A stretch of 64,000 bases of DNA, taken from NCBI GenBank assembly GCA_037179515.1, contig JAXCGZ010013569.1, positions 1 through 64,000 of the forward strand, written 5' to 3'. Shown piece after piece: positions 12,655 through 23,767 of this stretch (its first letter is position 1; each line of letters starts with the position of its first letter). The notes beneath the pieces are model-generated. The model did no database searches, was not told where the DNA came from, and saw only the letters and a list, made by a program, of their open reading frames with translations. The stretch is from Halocaridina rubra. Its lineage: Eukaryota; Arthropoda; Malacostraca; Decapoda; Atyidae. Made by a program: the position numbers and the translations under genes.

Positions 12655-13655
12655 CTGAAAAAATAAAATTTTAATCCAAAAGAAAAAATAAAACAATAAA
12701 TTCTTTCAAACTTGAATTACTATACATATGGTATGACTAAACTAAAGCAAATTGGATAAAAATTGTCACTTTCACAGTACAGATTTTAGAATATTTCCAT
12801 TATTAATAATGCATTTTATATTTTCTTTCAGTGACAGACATGTCTTGCTGCAATAATAATCAAACCCCTTCTTGAAAAAATGCAACTACTGAAGTGATGT
12901 TTTCCTCCCTTAATTTACTGTCAGTAAAATATAATCAAACTCATACATACTTCAAATAACTTTATCCTCCATACATTTGTCGTCACTTAAATATTATTAA
13001 TAAGACATGAAATATCATAGACAGCAATTTTCCTTTTCATTATAATCTTTATATTCTATTATTACTTCGGCAATCACCATCATTTTTGTATATTTCTTAA
13101 TGCAATATTTTATGTAAGCTTTTTTCATATTGAGATAAGCTGCCATTACAGTCGCATTCAATTCTTTCTGTTGACATACATGACATCTATGATGCCAGTG
13201 GGATGGTCTTCTTATAAAGTGTTTGTTTCCACTGTTTAAATCTAGCATCCAGATACTGGGTGCTTTAATATCAATACTGCGAATTTTTGTCTTTGCCTGT
13301 ATTCAGTGATGTATACATACATATTTATGGGTAATATATTTTGCTGATACCACTATCATCATACTTAGAGGAGAGCTATTTCACATTAGGCCTTGGCACT
13401 GAATCAACTCATCAGCTCCATTTTATCTAAATGCTAAGCATAACCCAAGCACAACATTAACAGTAAAAGCAATGAAAAGGGACAGGTTTTTCATTATGTT
13501 ACATAATGAATACACTATGATCTCTCTCTGTTAAAAAAAAAAAAATGAATATGCAATAACAGAAAACCTTTCATAAGAAAATTTTCTCAAGTGCAAACTA
13601 AAATTGTTCTCGATGCAAGTAAAATTTTAAGGGAAAGTATCTTTATTTCCGAATG
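12655..13655. other. Intron sequence without recognised features
   Basis: AT-rich sequence between the acceptor at 12655 and Tigger-B1. Short frames (for example minus 13248-13015) have no motif or splice support. Nothing else is seen. Confidence 0.5.
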
Positions 13656-15403
13656 CAGGAGGTCCTTGACCTACGACACAGTTCCTCAAGACGCTGCAAC
13701 ACGATTTTCCGCGTAAGTCAGAACACACCTAAATAAGCACCTAGGTCACCTGCCTATGCTAATGCAGTAGTAAAGTTCATAATCTAAGATATAAAAACAC
13801 AACATTTCTATGACATATGAAAACATAGCTTGGACTAAAAAAACAAATGGAGGACATAAATATAAAATAATGAAATGACATGGTAAAAAAAAAAAGAAAC
13901 CATTCCTTACCTTTCCTTCAGTGATTGGCTAGCACACTGGAAGGGGAGTTGCAAAGGAGGGAGAGACAGGCTTATTGGGAGGAGAAAGCTGGAGAGGCAG
14001 GAGAAACTACAGCAGGTGCTGGAGAGACTGTGGCAGGCGAGTATGGAGAGTCCAGAGAGGCACCTGAGGTGGAGGGTACAGGATCTGTTGCTGGTATCTC
14101 TACCTTCTTGAAGAAACACTCAAGGCGAGTCTGGAAGGATGCTTTGTTCTTCTCCTCCCAAATTTCCTTGTAACACCACAGGCAATCCATAGCCCCTCTG
14201 GCGACCTTACTGTAACTGGCAGTGTCGGAGTCCTCAGCTTCAAACTTTGCCAACCCTTCCCCTATCAGGGCAAAACCTTCTTCCAAGCCCTTGCTTGTAA
14301 ATCTCTTGAGCTCTAGGGTTGGCATTTCTTCCTCCTCTTTATTCATCATTCATCAGTTGAATGAGGTCCTCAACAGATAACTCCTCTCTGTGAGATTCCA
14401 GCAGCACTGTGATGTTATCATCCCCACCTCTAAATTAAACTCCTTACTCAAGGCAACAACATTCTTGATGGCAGCCTCAGCTGTCTCCTCAAAGCCAAGA
14501 AAATCATTCACAAACTGGGGACATAGTTTCTTCCATGCGCCATTCAAGTTCATCTGCTTAACTTTATCCCAAGAATCAGCAATGTTCTTGACAGCTTGAA
14601 GAATGTTGTAAGATTTCCAAAATTCCTTGAGAGTCATATCCTTGTCCTTCTCAATTGCCCTGATAGCCATAGCAATTGTCCTTCAGTGATAGTAGGCCTT
14701 GAAAGAGGCAATGACACACTGATTCATTGGCTGTAACAGGGCAGTGGTACTGTATTAGGTGGAAGGCAAACCATCTTGACTTCAGGGTGAAAGTCATCCA
14801 CATGGGCAGGGTGACCAGAGACATTGTCCAACTTTGATGAGTGGTCTGTCTTGACCACTAGGAAGCACAGTACCATTCCACTTCTGGCACAAAATGGTTG
14901 CTGAACTAGTCCTTGAAAATCTAAAGTGTTACCCAAGCCTTCCTGGTCGACTTCCAGATGACAGGCAGTTAACCCTTCCAAATGCCCTTGAGTGCCCTTG
15001 GATTTTCTGCTGAGTACACCAACAAGTTTCACTATCTCTAATTTCACTTCCATGGTGAAGGGTTTCCTTTACTTCAAAGCACTGCCATCAGGAGAATCTG
15101 CTTTACAATTGGGGGACATAAAACATGCCAAAAATTATTAAAAAAAAAAAGTAATACAAACCAACAAGAGAAAAAGCATAATAAGAACATGGTGCACAAG
15201 TGGGAACTGAGCAACCCGTCTTCTTCAATCTAATGCCACATGACAGCGTAATATTCTGCTACACTGAACAAACTGTTCACTGACGAAATTCATATTTACA
15301 ATGCATATCACATAGGTTAAAAGAATTTCCTAATAATCTATGGGGATCCGTCGTAACCATGAAACATTGTAGGTTGAGAATCTCGCAAACCCAGGACCCC
15401 CTG
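13656..15403 (-). mobile_element. Tigger-B1: Tigger/pogo transposon, internally deleted
   Basis: The ends are CAGGAGGTCCTTGACCTACG (left) and, in reverse complement, CAGGGGGTCCTGGG (right). The right flank is TA (15404-15405). The expected left TA reads TG, a likely later mutation. The transposase is on the minus strand and incomplete. The first ~130 bases of the left end match the Tigger-B MITE at 18782-22973. It lies in an intron of the host gene. Confidence 0.8.
13907..15053 (-). pseudogene. Tigger-B transposase, deleted and frameshifted
   Basis: The minus-strand frame starting at 15053 (MEVKLEIVKL) gives the beginning of a pogo-type HTH and then jumps, through an internal deletion, to the second catalytic block LDNVSGHPAH (about 14830) and CLPPNT. 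The first DDE block is missing. The third block near 14735 reads QPMNQ in another frame, with Asn in place of the catalytic Asp. The C-terminal region continues at 14670-14353 (FWKSYNILQAVKNIADSW, GAWKKLCPQFVNDFLGFEE) and 14349-13907, which ends in an Ala/Pro/Ser-rich tail. It is inactive. Confidence 0.8.
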
Positions 15404-15405
15404 TA

Positions 15406-16517
15406 CTGAGAAAAATAAAATTTTAACCTATGAACCCTATGAAGCTTCCAATCCTATCAATTGTTACACATCTGAGTTGTGAATACTACAGTACTCATGC
15501 ATCTATGAGTGGAACAATATCATAGCTGCAGCCATCTTGTGGCATTCCTACTAGAATCTCTTATACATCACCATGCTAACACCCTTTCTTCTATATAAAA
15601 AAAAAAATCATTCTCCCTTAGTACATAGCATTTTTCCCATCAAGTGTCTCTGTGTTGCTGATGATGGAAAAGAGAATAGTCTACCTTCATAATCCTAGGA
15701 TGTAACAAGAAGCATTTAAATATTCAATGAAGCACTGTGCATAACAACTGACATAGGAGGTGAAGAAGGGCAGGGTATGATGAAGCTTTTCTACTTTAAT
15801 TCTATTGTTACAGTGTGGCAGCCATATGAAATTCACAGGCACATGGAAGCTTACTTGAAAAATTTAATTACTACTGCAAATAATGTAATGAAGCAAACAC
15901 CTAACATATGGGGTAAGAATTGGTAGGGTACGATGAAACCCCAATGCCATCATGTCATTCAGCTGGCTTCACAATATGGTATTACGATGAAAATATATAA
16001 AAGAAAGTGTAAAACCCAGCAGAAAGAAATTTTACTAAATATAAAATACAGTTTACTGTTGGTCATATATTAGACCTTGTTTGTCAGTTACTATCAGTTC
16101 CAACGTTAAATGAGGCTTTGATGAACTACATGGAAATACACAGAAAAAAGACTGCTAAAAAACAAAGACTATATTTCCAGGGCAGTCTTACAATCCATTA
16201 ATACAAGTCCTCCAATTACTTAATAACTTGACTCCACTCTCGTACAGTTTGATCCAAGAATGGTGAGGCAAAATAAAGAGGATGGTAAGCGATTTTCTTG
16301 TATTTTTATATATGATGACAGTATTTCCTCTACAAAATCTGCTTATCCTGTAATATGACTCATTTCAATGAATGGATGGCTAATACATGAAACTTCCATT
16401 ACTATTTCTAAAGTGCTTGGCATTTGAAACCCCAGTGCCTCCAAAAACAGCAATATCTCATTGTTCTGATTACTACTATTTTTACTCTTATTACTGATAT
16501 CATTACATCTCTGTATT
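15406..16517. other. Intron sequence, no feature recognised
   Basis: AT-rich unique-looking DNA between Tigger-B1 and a small LINE remnant. I see no frame with motifs, no terminal repeats and no RNA gene. Confidence 0.5.
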
Positions 16518-16612
16518 TACAATGGCCCCATTCCCCTTTGTAAGGGGGTGGCTGAACCAGAGAACATACATTCACCACAAGCCAAGACACACCTCAATCC
16601 TCTCTCTTAGCT
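16518..16612 (-). mobile_element. 3' end remnant of the RTE-like LINE
   Basis: About 95 bases match the 3' UTR of the element at 6772: CATTCCCCTTTGTAAGGGGG, a GGCTGAACCAGAGAA variant, CATTCACCACAAGCCAAG, and CTCTTAGCTCCT. It is a severely 5'-truncated insertion in the host intron. Confidence 0.75.
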
Positions 16613-17137
16613 CCTAATAAATATCAGTAAGTGATAAATAGCCTTCATCAAAGCACACGAGAAAACCAAGTAAGCCTGCAGTTTCGGTCCAGGGTTTAGA
16701 TATGATCTGACTTGGTTGATTTCACTTTACATGGTGTGCATATGCGTGACTGTGAGTGAATGATTAAGAATACAGAAATGAAAGGCAGTATTTTTTTTTC
16801 TATCAAGAGGTCTTTCTTCATGTTTCTCCCTTTGGTTGTGACCATCCATTTAACTCATGAAGAAAGGACTGCCCAAAAATATATCAAGCCTATTTACATT
16901 ATGTGCAAACGAACTGGTGTAGTGTACTCATGAAGGAAGCAATGTGTAGTGGTGCCCTTTAGCTGTAGAATAACATAAAAACTACAATATGATAGGTTAG
17001 TTTTCTATCGCACTGCAAGTAGCAGAGTGAAAGCATGCTTTATTGCAACTGCAAAATTGTCTTGATATATTTTTTTTCTACCAATAGTATGCTAATTTGA
17101 CCAGCTTAAACAAACGGGAGTAAGAAGTGATACTTAC
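16613..17137. other. Intron sequence, no feature recognised
   Basis: Between the LINE remnant and the donor site GTAAGT of the exon at 17138. No motif or repeat boundary is seen. Confidence 0.5.
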
Positions 17138-17331
17138 TGTGATAAGAGAGCCTTTGTCATTTGTTTGAGGTGGGAGTCATAGTTGGCATCATGTAGAGAG
17201 CAAAGTCTTTCTCCAACTGCAATCATCATATCCCACTGACCATCCGAAACGAGGGAGTCATTGAGCTCATCGAGAGATGTTCGAGAGTTTATGGTAGAGT
17301 ACAGAGCACTCACCACCAAGTGGGTAATTAC
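17138..17331 (-). CDS. Host gene exon (unrecognised helical protein)
   Basis: The acceptor TTTCTTCTTAAAG (17332 side) has a good pyrimidine tract, and the donor is GTAAGT (17137), a perfect consensus. The exon is 194 bases, phase 0 in and phase 2 out, translating from VITHLVVSALYSTINSRTS through GQWDMMIAVGERLCSLHDA to KQMTKALLS plus two bases. It lies on the same strand as, and in phase with, the exons at 23558 and 12654. The pattern looks alpha-helical, as in HEAT/ARM-type proteins, but I cannot name it. Confidence 0.7.
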
Positions 17332-18779
17332 CTTTAAGAAGAAAGCAAAGAAAATACAGCAAATAAATTATTTCAATATCCGTGCATTTCTGACAAATAA
17401 CTAGATTGATTTACTTACAAAAATCAAATCAAATTCTAATGAATACAGGCATATATGCAATCCTGAAAGTACTCTGTACTAGAAAGAAGTTATACCAACT
17501 GTTTCAAAGAGAATAAAGTCAAGTGAGTAGCTCATTTAATTAATTTAGGCTGATTAGTGGGCATAGCGCTTGGTTCCCACTTAAAATGCTGTAAGTTCAA
17601 TGCCCCAATGTGGCCTATAAAGATGCTTATTACCAGACCCACAAGAGAGAAATAAGAGGGTAGGGTTTTCTCTCCTTTGCTTGTTCTTGTCATTTCAATA
17701 GGCTCAGCGGGTAGAAGTGAATAGTTTATGGTAGAAAGTATCATCTTTTCTTTGACTTCGAAAGGGCAAATACCCATGAAGCAGTTGTCTCACACTCACA
17801 GAAAGAATGATCAATATCACCTACATCATATGAATAAGTTACATAATGTGTTACAAAGTTAAAAAGAAACAAGGTCATTAGAATCATTTATAGACAACCA
17901 ACATGCGACTTGATGAGGTGAGGAGGAAGGGCTTCAACACACACTATCTGCTGCATTGTGCTACAAAAAGAATAAGGGAGGCACAGACTGCCAGCTCCCT
18001 GTTCCTCTAACCTTTTTAGTCACTTCACACGACATGAAAGCAACTGTTTTACTAGGCAAAGTATGGATTAGAAGCAAAATACATTACACCCAATAGGTTA
18101 CAGCTTTATCTTTAAAAGTAAATAAAAAAAGAGTCACTAATAAATCAGAACACATAAAACAATACCAGTAATTACTACCCTTAGATCCAAATACATGTTC
18201 CATATGTCAAGAAAAAACAATGGACTAGCAATTGCTGCAAGAAATTAAAAAAAAAGTTCTTTAATAACCACATAAAATATGCATTACTACTCAAAATCAT
18301 ACAATGAAACTTCAACAACAGCATCGCCACAAGAAAAACACATATATATGTACATAGCCAAATATTTGACATATAAGTTTTAAGTTTTATCTACATGGAA
18401 CAACAAAGACACTTACATGCAATCCTTACTCCTTGGGAAATTTGCATTCCAGACATAAAAATTATCACTACACGCCTAAACAGAAACTATGCAATGCTTG
18501 TTAATGAGTTACTAAGAGATGAAAATTATTTTGACCCGAATATTGGAATCAATCTACCATTAGAGCCATATCCAAATCAAAATTTGATGGGCATCATTTA
18601 TATTTAAAGGTTGTCCTTATTATAGTAAGTTATGCAAAGACTTTGAAGAAACTGTGCATACAAACTCACACTCATGAACAAGCTACAGGGCAAAAATATT
18701 TCATAACAAACTTTCACATTATGAATAAATGAATGGAGGACTTGCAGCAGTAGTAAACATATGCAACAATAATACTCAC
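17332..18779. other. Intron sequence with one SINE-like stretch
   Basis: Apart from the tRNA-like sequence at 17547, no coding or mobile feature is seen. Short frames at 18181-18372 and 18395-18607 have no recognisable motif or splice context. Confidence 0.45.
17547..17780 (+). mobile_element. Possible tRNA-derived SINE
   Basis: The head GGCTGATTAGTGGGCATAGC resembles a tRNA D-arm/A-box. GTAAGTTCAATGCCCC about 45 bases on resembles a degraded B-box (usual form GGTTCGAATCCC). The ~170 bases that follow would be the tRNA-unrelated body, and its 3' boundary is not visible. There is no second copy in the window, so assignment rests on the promoter-like boxes alone. Confidence 0.4.
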
Positions 18780-19029
18780 TACAGGGGGTTCTCATTTTAA
18801 TATGTTCTTGGTTACAACACATCAACCATAAATTATTTTCCTTCATTTTTTATTAGATTCTTCTGATGGCAAGAACAGGAAAGCCATCTCCATGGAAGTG
18901 AACTTAGAGATAGTAAAATGCATGGAAAAGGGAGAAACTTCACTACTGCATTAGCATAGGTGTTTACAGTAATCCCCCCCTTATCGCGGTAGTTCGGTTC
19001 CGGGACCCGGCGCGAGACAGGAAAACCGC

Positions 19030-19980
19030 GAAGTAGGATCAGCCTATATGTACATAGATATTTTAATTTATTTTTATGCTTACACTGTATAAACCCTCCC
19101 TGTACTGTTAACAAACCACCCTTTACTTCATAAATAAGAGCATGCAACGTAAATTTATATGAAAGTGATAGATAAAATTACGGTGAATGAAGTGGTAATT
19201 ACATGACATACTCATGTACATAGGTATTTTACAATTATTTTTACGTATACGTACCGTATAAACCCTCCCTGCACTGTTAAAAAAACACTCTTTACATTAT
19301 AAATAACAGCAAGCAACGTAAATTTTTATGAAAGTGATAGGAAAACTTACCGTGAATGAGGTGATGATGACGTGACATACATAGGTATTTTACAATTATT
19401 TTTACGTTTACATACTGTATAAACCCTCCCTGCACTGTTAAAAAAACACCCTTTACATTATAAATAACAGCATGCAATGTAAGTTTACATGAAAGTGATA
19501 GATAAAATTACGGTGAATGAAGTGGTAATTACATGACATACTCATGTACATAGGTATTTTACAATTATTTTTACGTTTACATACTGTATAAACCCTCCCT
19601 GCACTGTTAAAGAAACACCCTTTACATTATAAATAACAGCATGCAACGTAAATTTACATGAAAGTGATAGATAAAATTACGGTGAATGAAGTGGTAATTA
19701 CATGACATACTCATGTACATAGGTATTTTACAATTATTTTTACGTTTACATACTGTATAAACCTTCCCTGCACTGTTAAAAAAACACCCTTTACATTATC
19801 AATAACAGCAAGCAACATAAATTTACATGAAAGTGATGGATAAAATTACGGGGAATGAAGTGGTAATTACATGACATACTCATGTACATGGGTATTTTAC
19901 AATTATTATAAATAACAGCATGCAACGTAAATTTATATGTACGTGATAGGTAAACTTACCGTGAATGAAGTGATGATCAT
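19030..19980. repeat. 3'-side subterminal repeats of Tigger-A1 (~6 units)
   Basis: TGACATACTC-type unit starts fall near 19205, 19374, 19534, 19703 and 19872, plus a first partial unit after the terminal repeat. Spacing is 160-170 bp. Units contain GGTATTTTACAATTATTTTT, AAACCCTCCCTGCACTG and GAAAGTGATAGATAAAATTA. This is the same unit as at 502-1290, in the other orientation. Confidence 0.85.
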
Positions 19981-20024
19981 CTTTCTTGACCCCGGAGGAA
20001 ATTATTTCGCAGCCAATAAAAGCT

Positions 20025-21794
20025 TTACGGCTGCTTTTTGGGGGAGAAGAACATGGTAATGGGGAGTTGCTGACGCTGTTTCTTCATTTGTTGGAAGATG
20101 GTATGGTAAGGAATCATGGCATCGTCGAGATAATTACAAAAGGTCACCGAACGAACCACATTATCGTCATATTCCTGCGAGAGTTGTTGGAGTGCTTTAA
20201 AATGTTCATACATGGCTGCCAAATGTTCGAGTGTAAGGCCAGGTTCTTCAATTTCTTTGTGCGTTTCCTCAAGTTCTTCCTCTTCTTTGCTCGCTGATTT
20301 CGTCATTTCTTCCAAGTCTTCATCAGTCAAAGGCTGCGAGTGGCAGTCAATCAGTTCATTCACATCTTCGGGAGTCATATCTTTAAAGCCTTCTCCTCCT
20401 AGCAATGCAGCCAACTTCACAGCTTTCGCAACTGCCAACTTCTGCACTTCGTCAGGAGTAAATCCCTTGTAGTCATGGATGACTTCGGGCCACAATTTCT
20501 TCCAGCTGGCATTGATTGTGGCCGACTTCATCTCTTTGATTGCTTTCTGAATATTTTGTAGGCATGTGGCAATCGTGTAATTACGCCAGTATGTCTTCAT
20601 TGAGAAGTCTTTGTCCGAATCCATGGCTTCAACAAGGTTTGCCAGGGCATTTTGTGTGTAGAGGGCCTTGAACGCATGAATAACGCCTTGATCCATAGGT
20701 TGAATCAGTGACGTCGTATTCGGTGGCAGGAACTCTACTTGAACACAGTCATATTCGAGATTAGTTGCATGGCCACCAGCATTATCCACTAAAAGTAGGA
20801 CTTTAAATTCAAGGCCTTTTTCTACAAGATAAAGTTTTACCTGAGGGATAAAGCATTGGTGAAACCAGTCCGATGAGAGGCTTTTCTTGATCCATGCCTT
20901 AGGGTTATGCATCCAATACACTGGCAGCAGATTCTTATTCTTGTTCTTCAAAGCCCTAGGGTTCTTTGATTTGTAGATAAGCCCGGGCTTTAACATGAAG
21001 CCCGCAGCATTCCCGCACATGATGAGGGTAACGCGATTTTTGTGCGCTTTAAATCCCGGGGCTTTAGCTTCGTCCTTGAAGAGAAAAGTGCAAGATGGCA
21101 TTCTCTTCCAAAATAAGCCAGTCTCATCCATGTTGAAGACTTGCTCAGGAACATATTCCCCTTTGGCAATAATTTTCTTGAAGTTGTTCGTGACATAATT
21201 TTCTGCGGCAGCTGTACCTGCAGAGGCAGCTTCGCCATACACTGAAATGCTTTTTAGGCCATAGCGTTTTTGAAATTTGGCGAACCATCCCTTGCTAGCA
21301 ACGAACGGTTGTATCCTCGATGGAAAATCGCTGGAGGGTCCTGGTTGTGGGTCGTCGATATCTTCTTCTCTCTCCTCCTCTCCACGGTCGCCACTGTCAT
21401 CATCGGGTTCATTTGCAGTGAATGTCTCGTACAGCTTCTTCGCCTTTGTTTGTATGATATTGGTGTCTAAGCTGATGCTTTTCATTCTGCAATCAGCAAT
21501 TCACAAGGCTAAAGCAGCTTCCATCCGCACTACTGCTTTATTGCGGGGTGTTACGACCCTCTTCGCTGATTTATCAAAAGAAATGCTCGCTGTTTTCCTG
21601 ATCTTTGCCTCGTCCTTTTTGATACAGCGAACAGTAGATTCATTGAGGCCAAAATAGCGGCCGACATCCACAAACCTTTTTCCTTCTTTCAACATATCTA
21701 AGAGTTTCACTTTATCTACAATGGTTAACATTTTCCTTTGCCGCTTAGGCTGACTACCAGAAGCCTTAGAAGGTGAAGGACGTTTGGGAGGCAT
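20025..21794 (-). pseudogene. Tigger-A transposase, single in-frame nonsense mutation
   Basis: Pogo/Tigger transposase, DDD nuclease. The frame runs from ATG (21794) for 589 codons to the stop at 20025, broken only by TGA at codon 98 (21503-21501), where relatives have Trp (ALALW-type motif). Residues 20-67 are a CENP-B-like HTH (KMLTIVDKVKLLDMLKEGK, then GLNESTVRCIKKDE). A Tc5-type HTH is near 95-185 (WFAKFQKRYGLKS). The catalytic residues are Asp223 (NMDETGLFW), Asp337 (LLVDNAGGH) and Asp368 (QPMDQGVI), the last pair separated by 30 residues. The C-terminus is acidic and ends in FFSPKKQP. The leader PKRQRK could be a nuclear localisation signal. The full length is normal for the family. Readthrough or a very recent mutation is possible. 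A shorter in-frame Met at codon 104 would lose the first HTH. Confidence 0.9.
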
Positions 21795-22044
21795 TGCAAA
21801 GGTTAAATTACGCGTGAAAACACAATCACAAGCAAAACGTATTAATCAGCACAACGAGAACGGCGCACACGTGAGTTAGACTGAGTGAGTGAGGCGGCAC
21901 ATTGGAAACTGGAGGGAAAAACAAACTGCAATAAAAAAGCCAATCAGACCCCATGATACAGAACATATTGAAAAACAATTCTGTGATTCGTCGTCTCCCG
22001 ACCTTTCAGCCAATAGCATTCCATGAACTATCTCACATAGGTGA

Positions 22045-22690
22045 GAGCCTTTTCGTTTTCCGAAACGCTGATAGCGGTATCGTATTTTACATGGTGCAAT
22101 ACTGTTAGTACTTTATGTTTTTTATTATTTTTTACTGTTTTATTATTCTTAGGCTAGGAAATACTTGTTTTATCAATAAAATAATGAAAATTTTAATATT
22201 CACTGGGTCACGTAGGTGAGAGCCTTTGTGTTTTCCGAAACGTGATACTGGTATCGTATTTTTCATGGTGCAATACTGTTCGTACTGTATTTGTTTTTTT
22301 ACTATTTATTTACTGTTTTATTATTCTTAGGCTATGAAATACTTGTTTATCAATAAAATAATGAAAATTTTAATATTCACTAGGTCACGTAGGTGAAAGC
22401 CTTTGCGTTTTCCGAAACACTGATACCGGTATCGTATTTTACGTGGTGCAATACTGTTAGCATTTATGTTTTTTACTATTTTTTAGTGTTTTATTATTTT
22501 TAGGCTAAGAAATATGTTTTTTTATCAATAAAATCATGAAACTACTGGAAATATAAATATATATGCTAGCTCACGTAGCAGCGACCCCAATACATTGTAC
22601 GCTATCGGACACTATTTCGCATGATGCAATACTGTGAGTTATACTGTACATACGTATATCTAAATTTATGCTTTTTACTATTTTTTTACT
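22045..22690. repeat. 5'-side subterminal repeats of Tigger-A1 (~3.5 units of ~172 bp)
   Basis: Units share GGTATCGTATTTTACATGGT, GTGCAATACTGTT, ACTGTTTTATTATT and TTAGGCTA, at about 22075, 22250, 22430 and (partial) 22610. A different unit from the 3'-side repeats. Tigger-A3 keeps related units at about 2330, 2600 and 2785. Confidence 0.8.
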
Positions 22691-22975
22691 GTTTTATTAT
22701 TCGTAAGCTGGGAAATAAATTTTTTTTTATTAATTAAATAATGAAATTTGTTAAAAAAATGAAAATACTGAAATTTTTTTTTTTTCAATATTTTAATATT
22801 TTTGCGTATACCCAAAAAATACAATAATAATTTACCCCCCCAAAAAACGCGTTACAGTGAGAACGCGATACAGCGGGGGATCACTGTATTTAGGTGTGTT
22901 CCAACTTACACTGAAATTCGCAATACGTCAATTTTCAAGAACAGAGCTCTGACGTAAATCGAGGACCCCTTGTAT

Positions 22976-23557
22976 TTAAGAATTTAAGAGATATAAGGAC
23001 TCTGAATACACTTAATCCTAACAAGTGCAATGAATAGTTAAAATCTAATATAGATCATTTAGACATGGCTCTGATATTTTGCTTAGGGGCCTCTCCATTT
23101 ATATGGCTTGCATGCAGGTGGAACCTGAACTACTAAGAGCCAGTACTTACTGCCATGCCACAGGTGATTTGCCTTTAGATAAACAGAACAGTTTCACAAT
23201 CTCCATTTTCCTATAATGTAAAGTTAACACAGCACATATATGTTCACCGTACAACAAGAAAATCAGTGCTTAGGATTTAATATATCATGCAAAACATCAA
23301 GGTGACACTCATACCAATAAAACTCTACAAATATTTACAAAAATTAGCAAGGGCATGCATTCAGGGTAACGATTACATCTGCCAAAACAAGTCCTTCGCA
23401 AGAAGGCAACCGTCCTAGCCCTTGGTAGAATAGGGAATCCGTGACGTAAAACCGGAACAAATACTTAATAAAAGCATCGGAAAGACTTCATAAAAAATAA
23501 AATAAATTAAAATACTGTACAAAAACTTCACTGGTAATAAAAAAAGTTTATTCTCAC
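22976..23557. other. Intron sequence, nothing recognised
   Basis: Between the right TA of the Tigger-B MITE and the donor of the exon at 23558. No open frame or repeat boundary is seen. Confidence 0.5.
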
Positions 23558-23767
23558 ATGTCCTCCTGTAGGCTTGATAGTAGGTGGCAAGTAACTATTG
23601 ATGGTGTGAGACACGTATACAACTGGCAAAGGAATGGTGTCTGCCACATTGACAATGCCTGTTAATAACTGCAATGTCCAAGCAGCTAAATGATGCTCCA
23701 AACGAACTGATTGCTGGCTTGGATGAGCTGGTTTGGCTGGAGGAAGTGGTGGTACAGCACGGATGAC
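23558..23767 (-). CDS. Host gene exon (70 codons, unrecognised)
   Basis: The acceptor is TATATCATTGCAG (23768 side) and the donor is GTGAGA (23557). It is exactly 210 bases, phase 0 at both ends, joining in frame to the exon at 17331. The peptide starts VIRAVPPLPPAKPAHPSQQS, continues LEHHLAAWTLQLLTGIVNV and ends NSYLPPTIKPTGGH. A Pro-rich start followed by amphipathic helices is consistent with a helical-repeat scaffold protein, but I do not recognise the family. Earlier exons must lie further right or outside the window; none could be supported. Confidence 0.7.

Larger units (their letters stand above)
18967..22886 (-). mobile_element. Tigger-A1: structurally complete Tigger/pogo transposon
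   Basis: A 3920-bp element with TA on both sides (18965-18966 and 22887-22888). The left end is CAGTAATCCCCCCCTTATCG. The right end in reverse complement is CAGTGATCCCCCGCTGTATC. Between them: about six 160-170-bp subterminal repeats (19030-19980), the transposase gene (21794-20025) and a second set of 5'-side repeats (about 22045-22690). It lies in an intron of the minus-strand host gene, in the same orientation, nested in a Tigger-B MITE. Confidence 0.92.
18782..22973. mobile_element. Tigger-B2 MITE (~270 bp) carrying a nested Tigger-A
   Basis: The left end is CAGGGGGTTCTC after TA (18780-18781). The right end is GAGGACCCCTTG before TA (22974-22975). The inner parts match Tigger-B1: GGTGTGTTCCAACTTAC on the right and CTACTGCATTAGCATAGG on the left, plus a piece like 15060-15100. 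No transposase is present. Tigger-A1 sits at its internal TA, so only 185 and 87 bases of the MITE remain visible on the two sides. Confidence 0.75.

Noticed and set aside
13925..14173. Plus-strand Gly/Glu/Ala-rich frame
   Set aside because: It is the complement of the Ala/Pro/Ser-rich C-terminus of the Tigger-B transposase.
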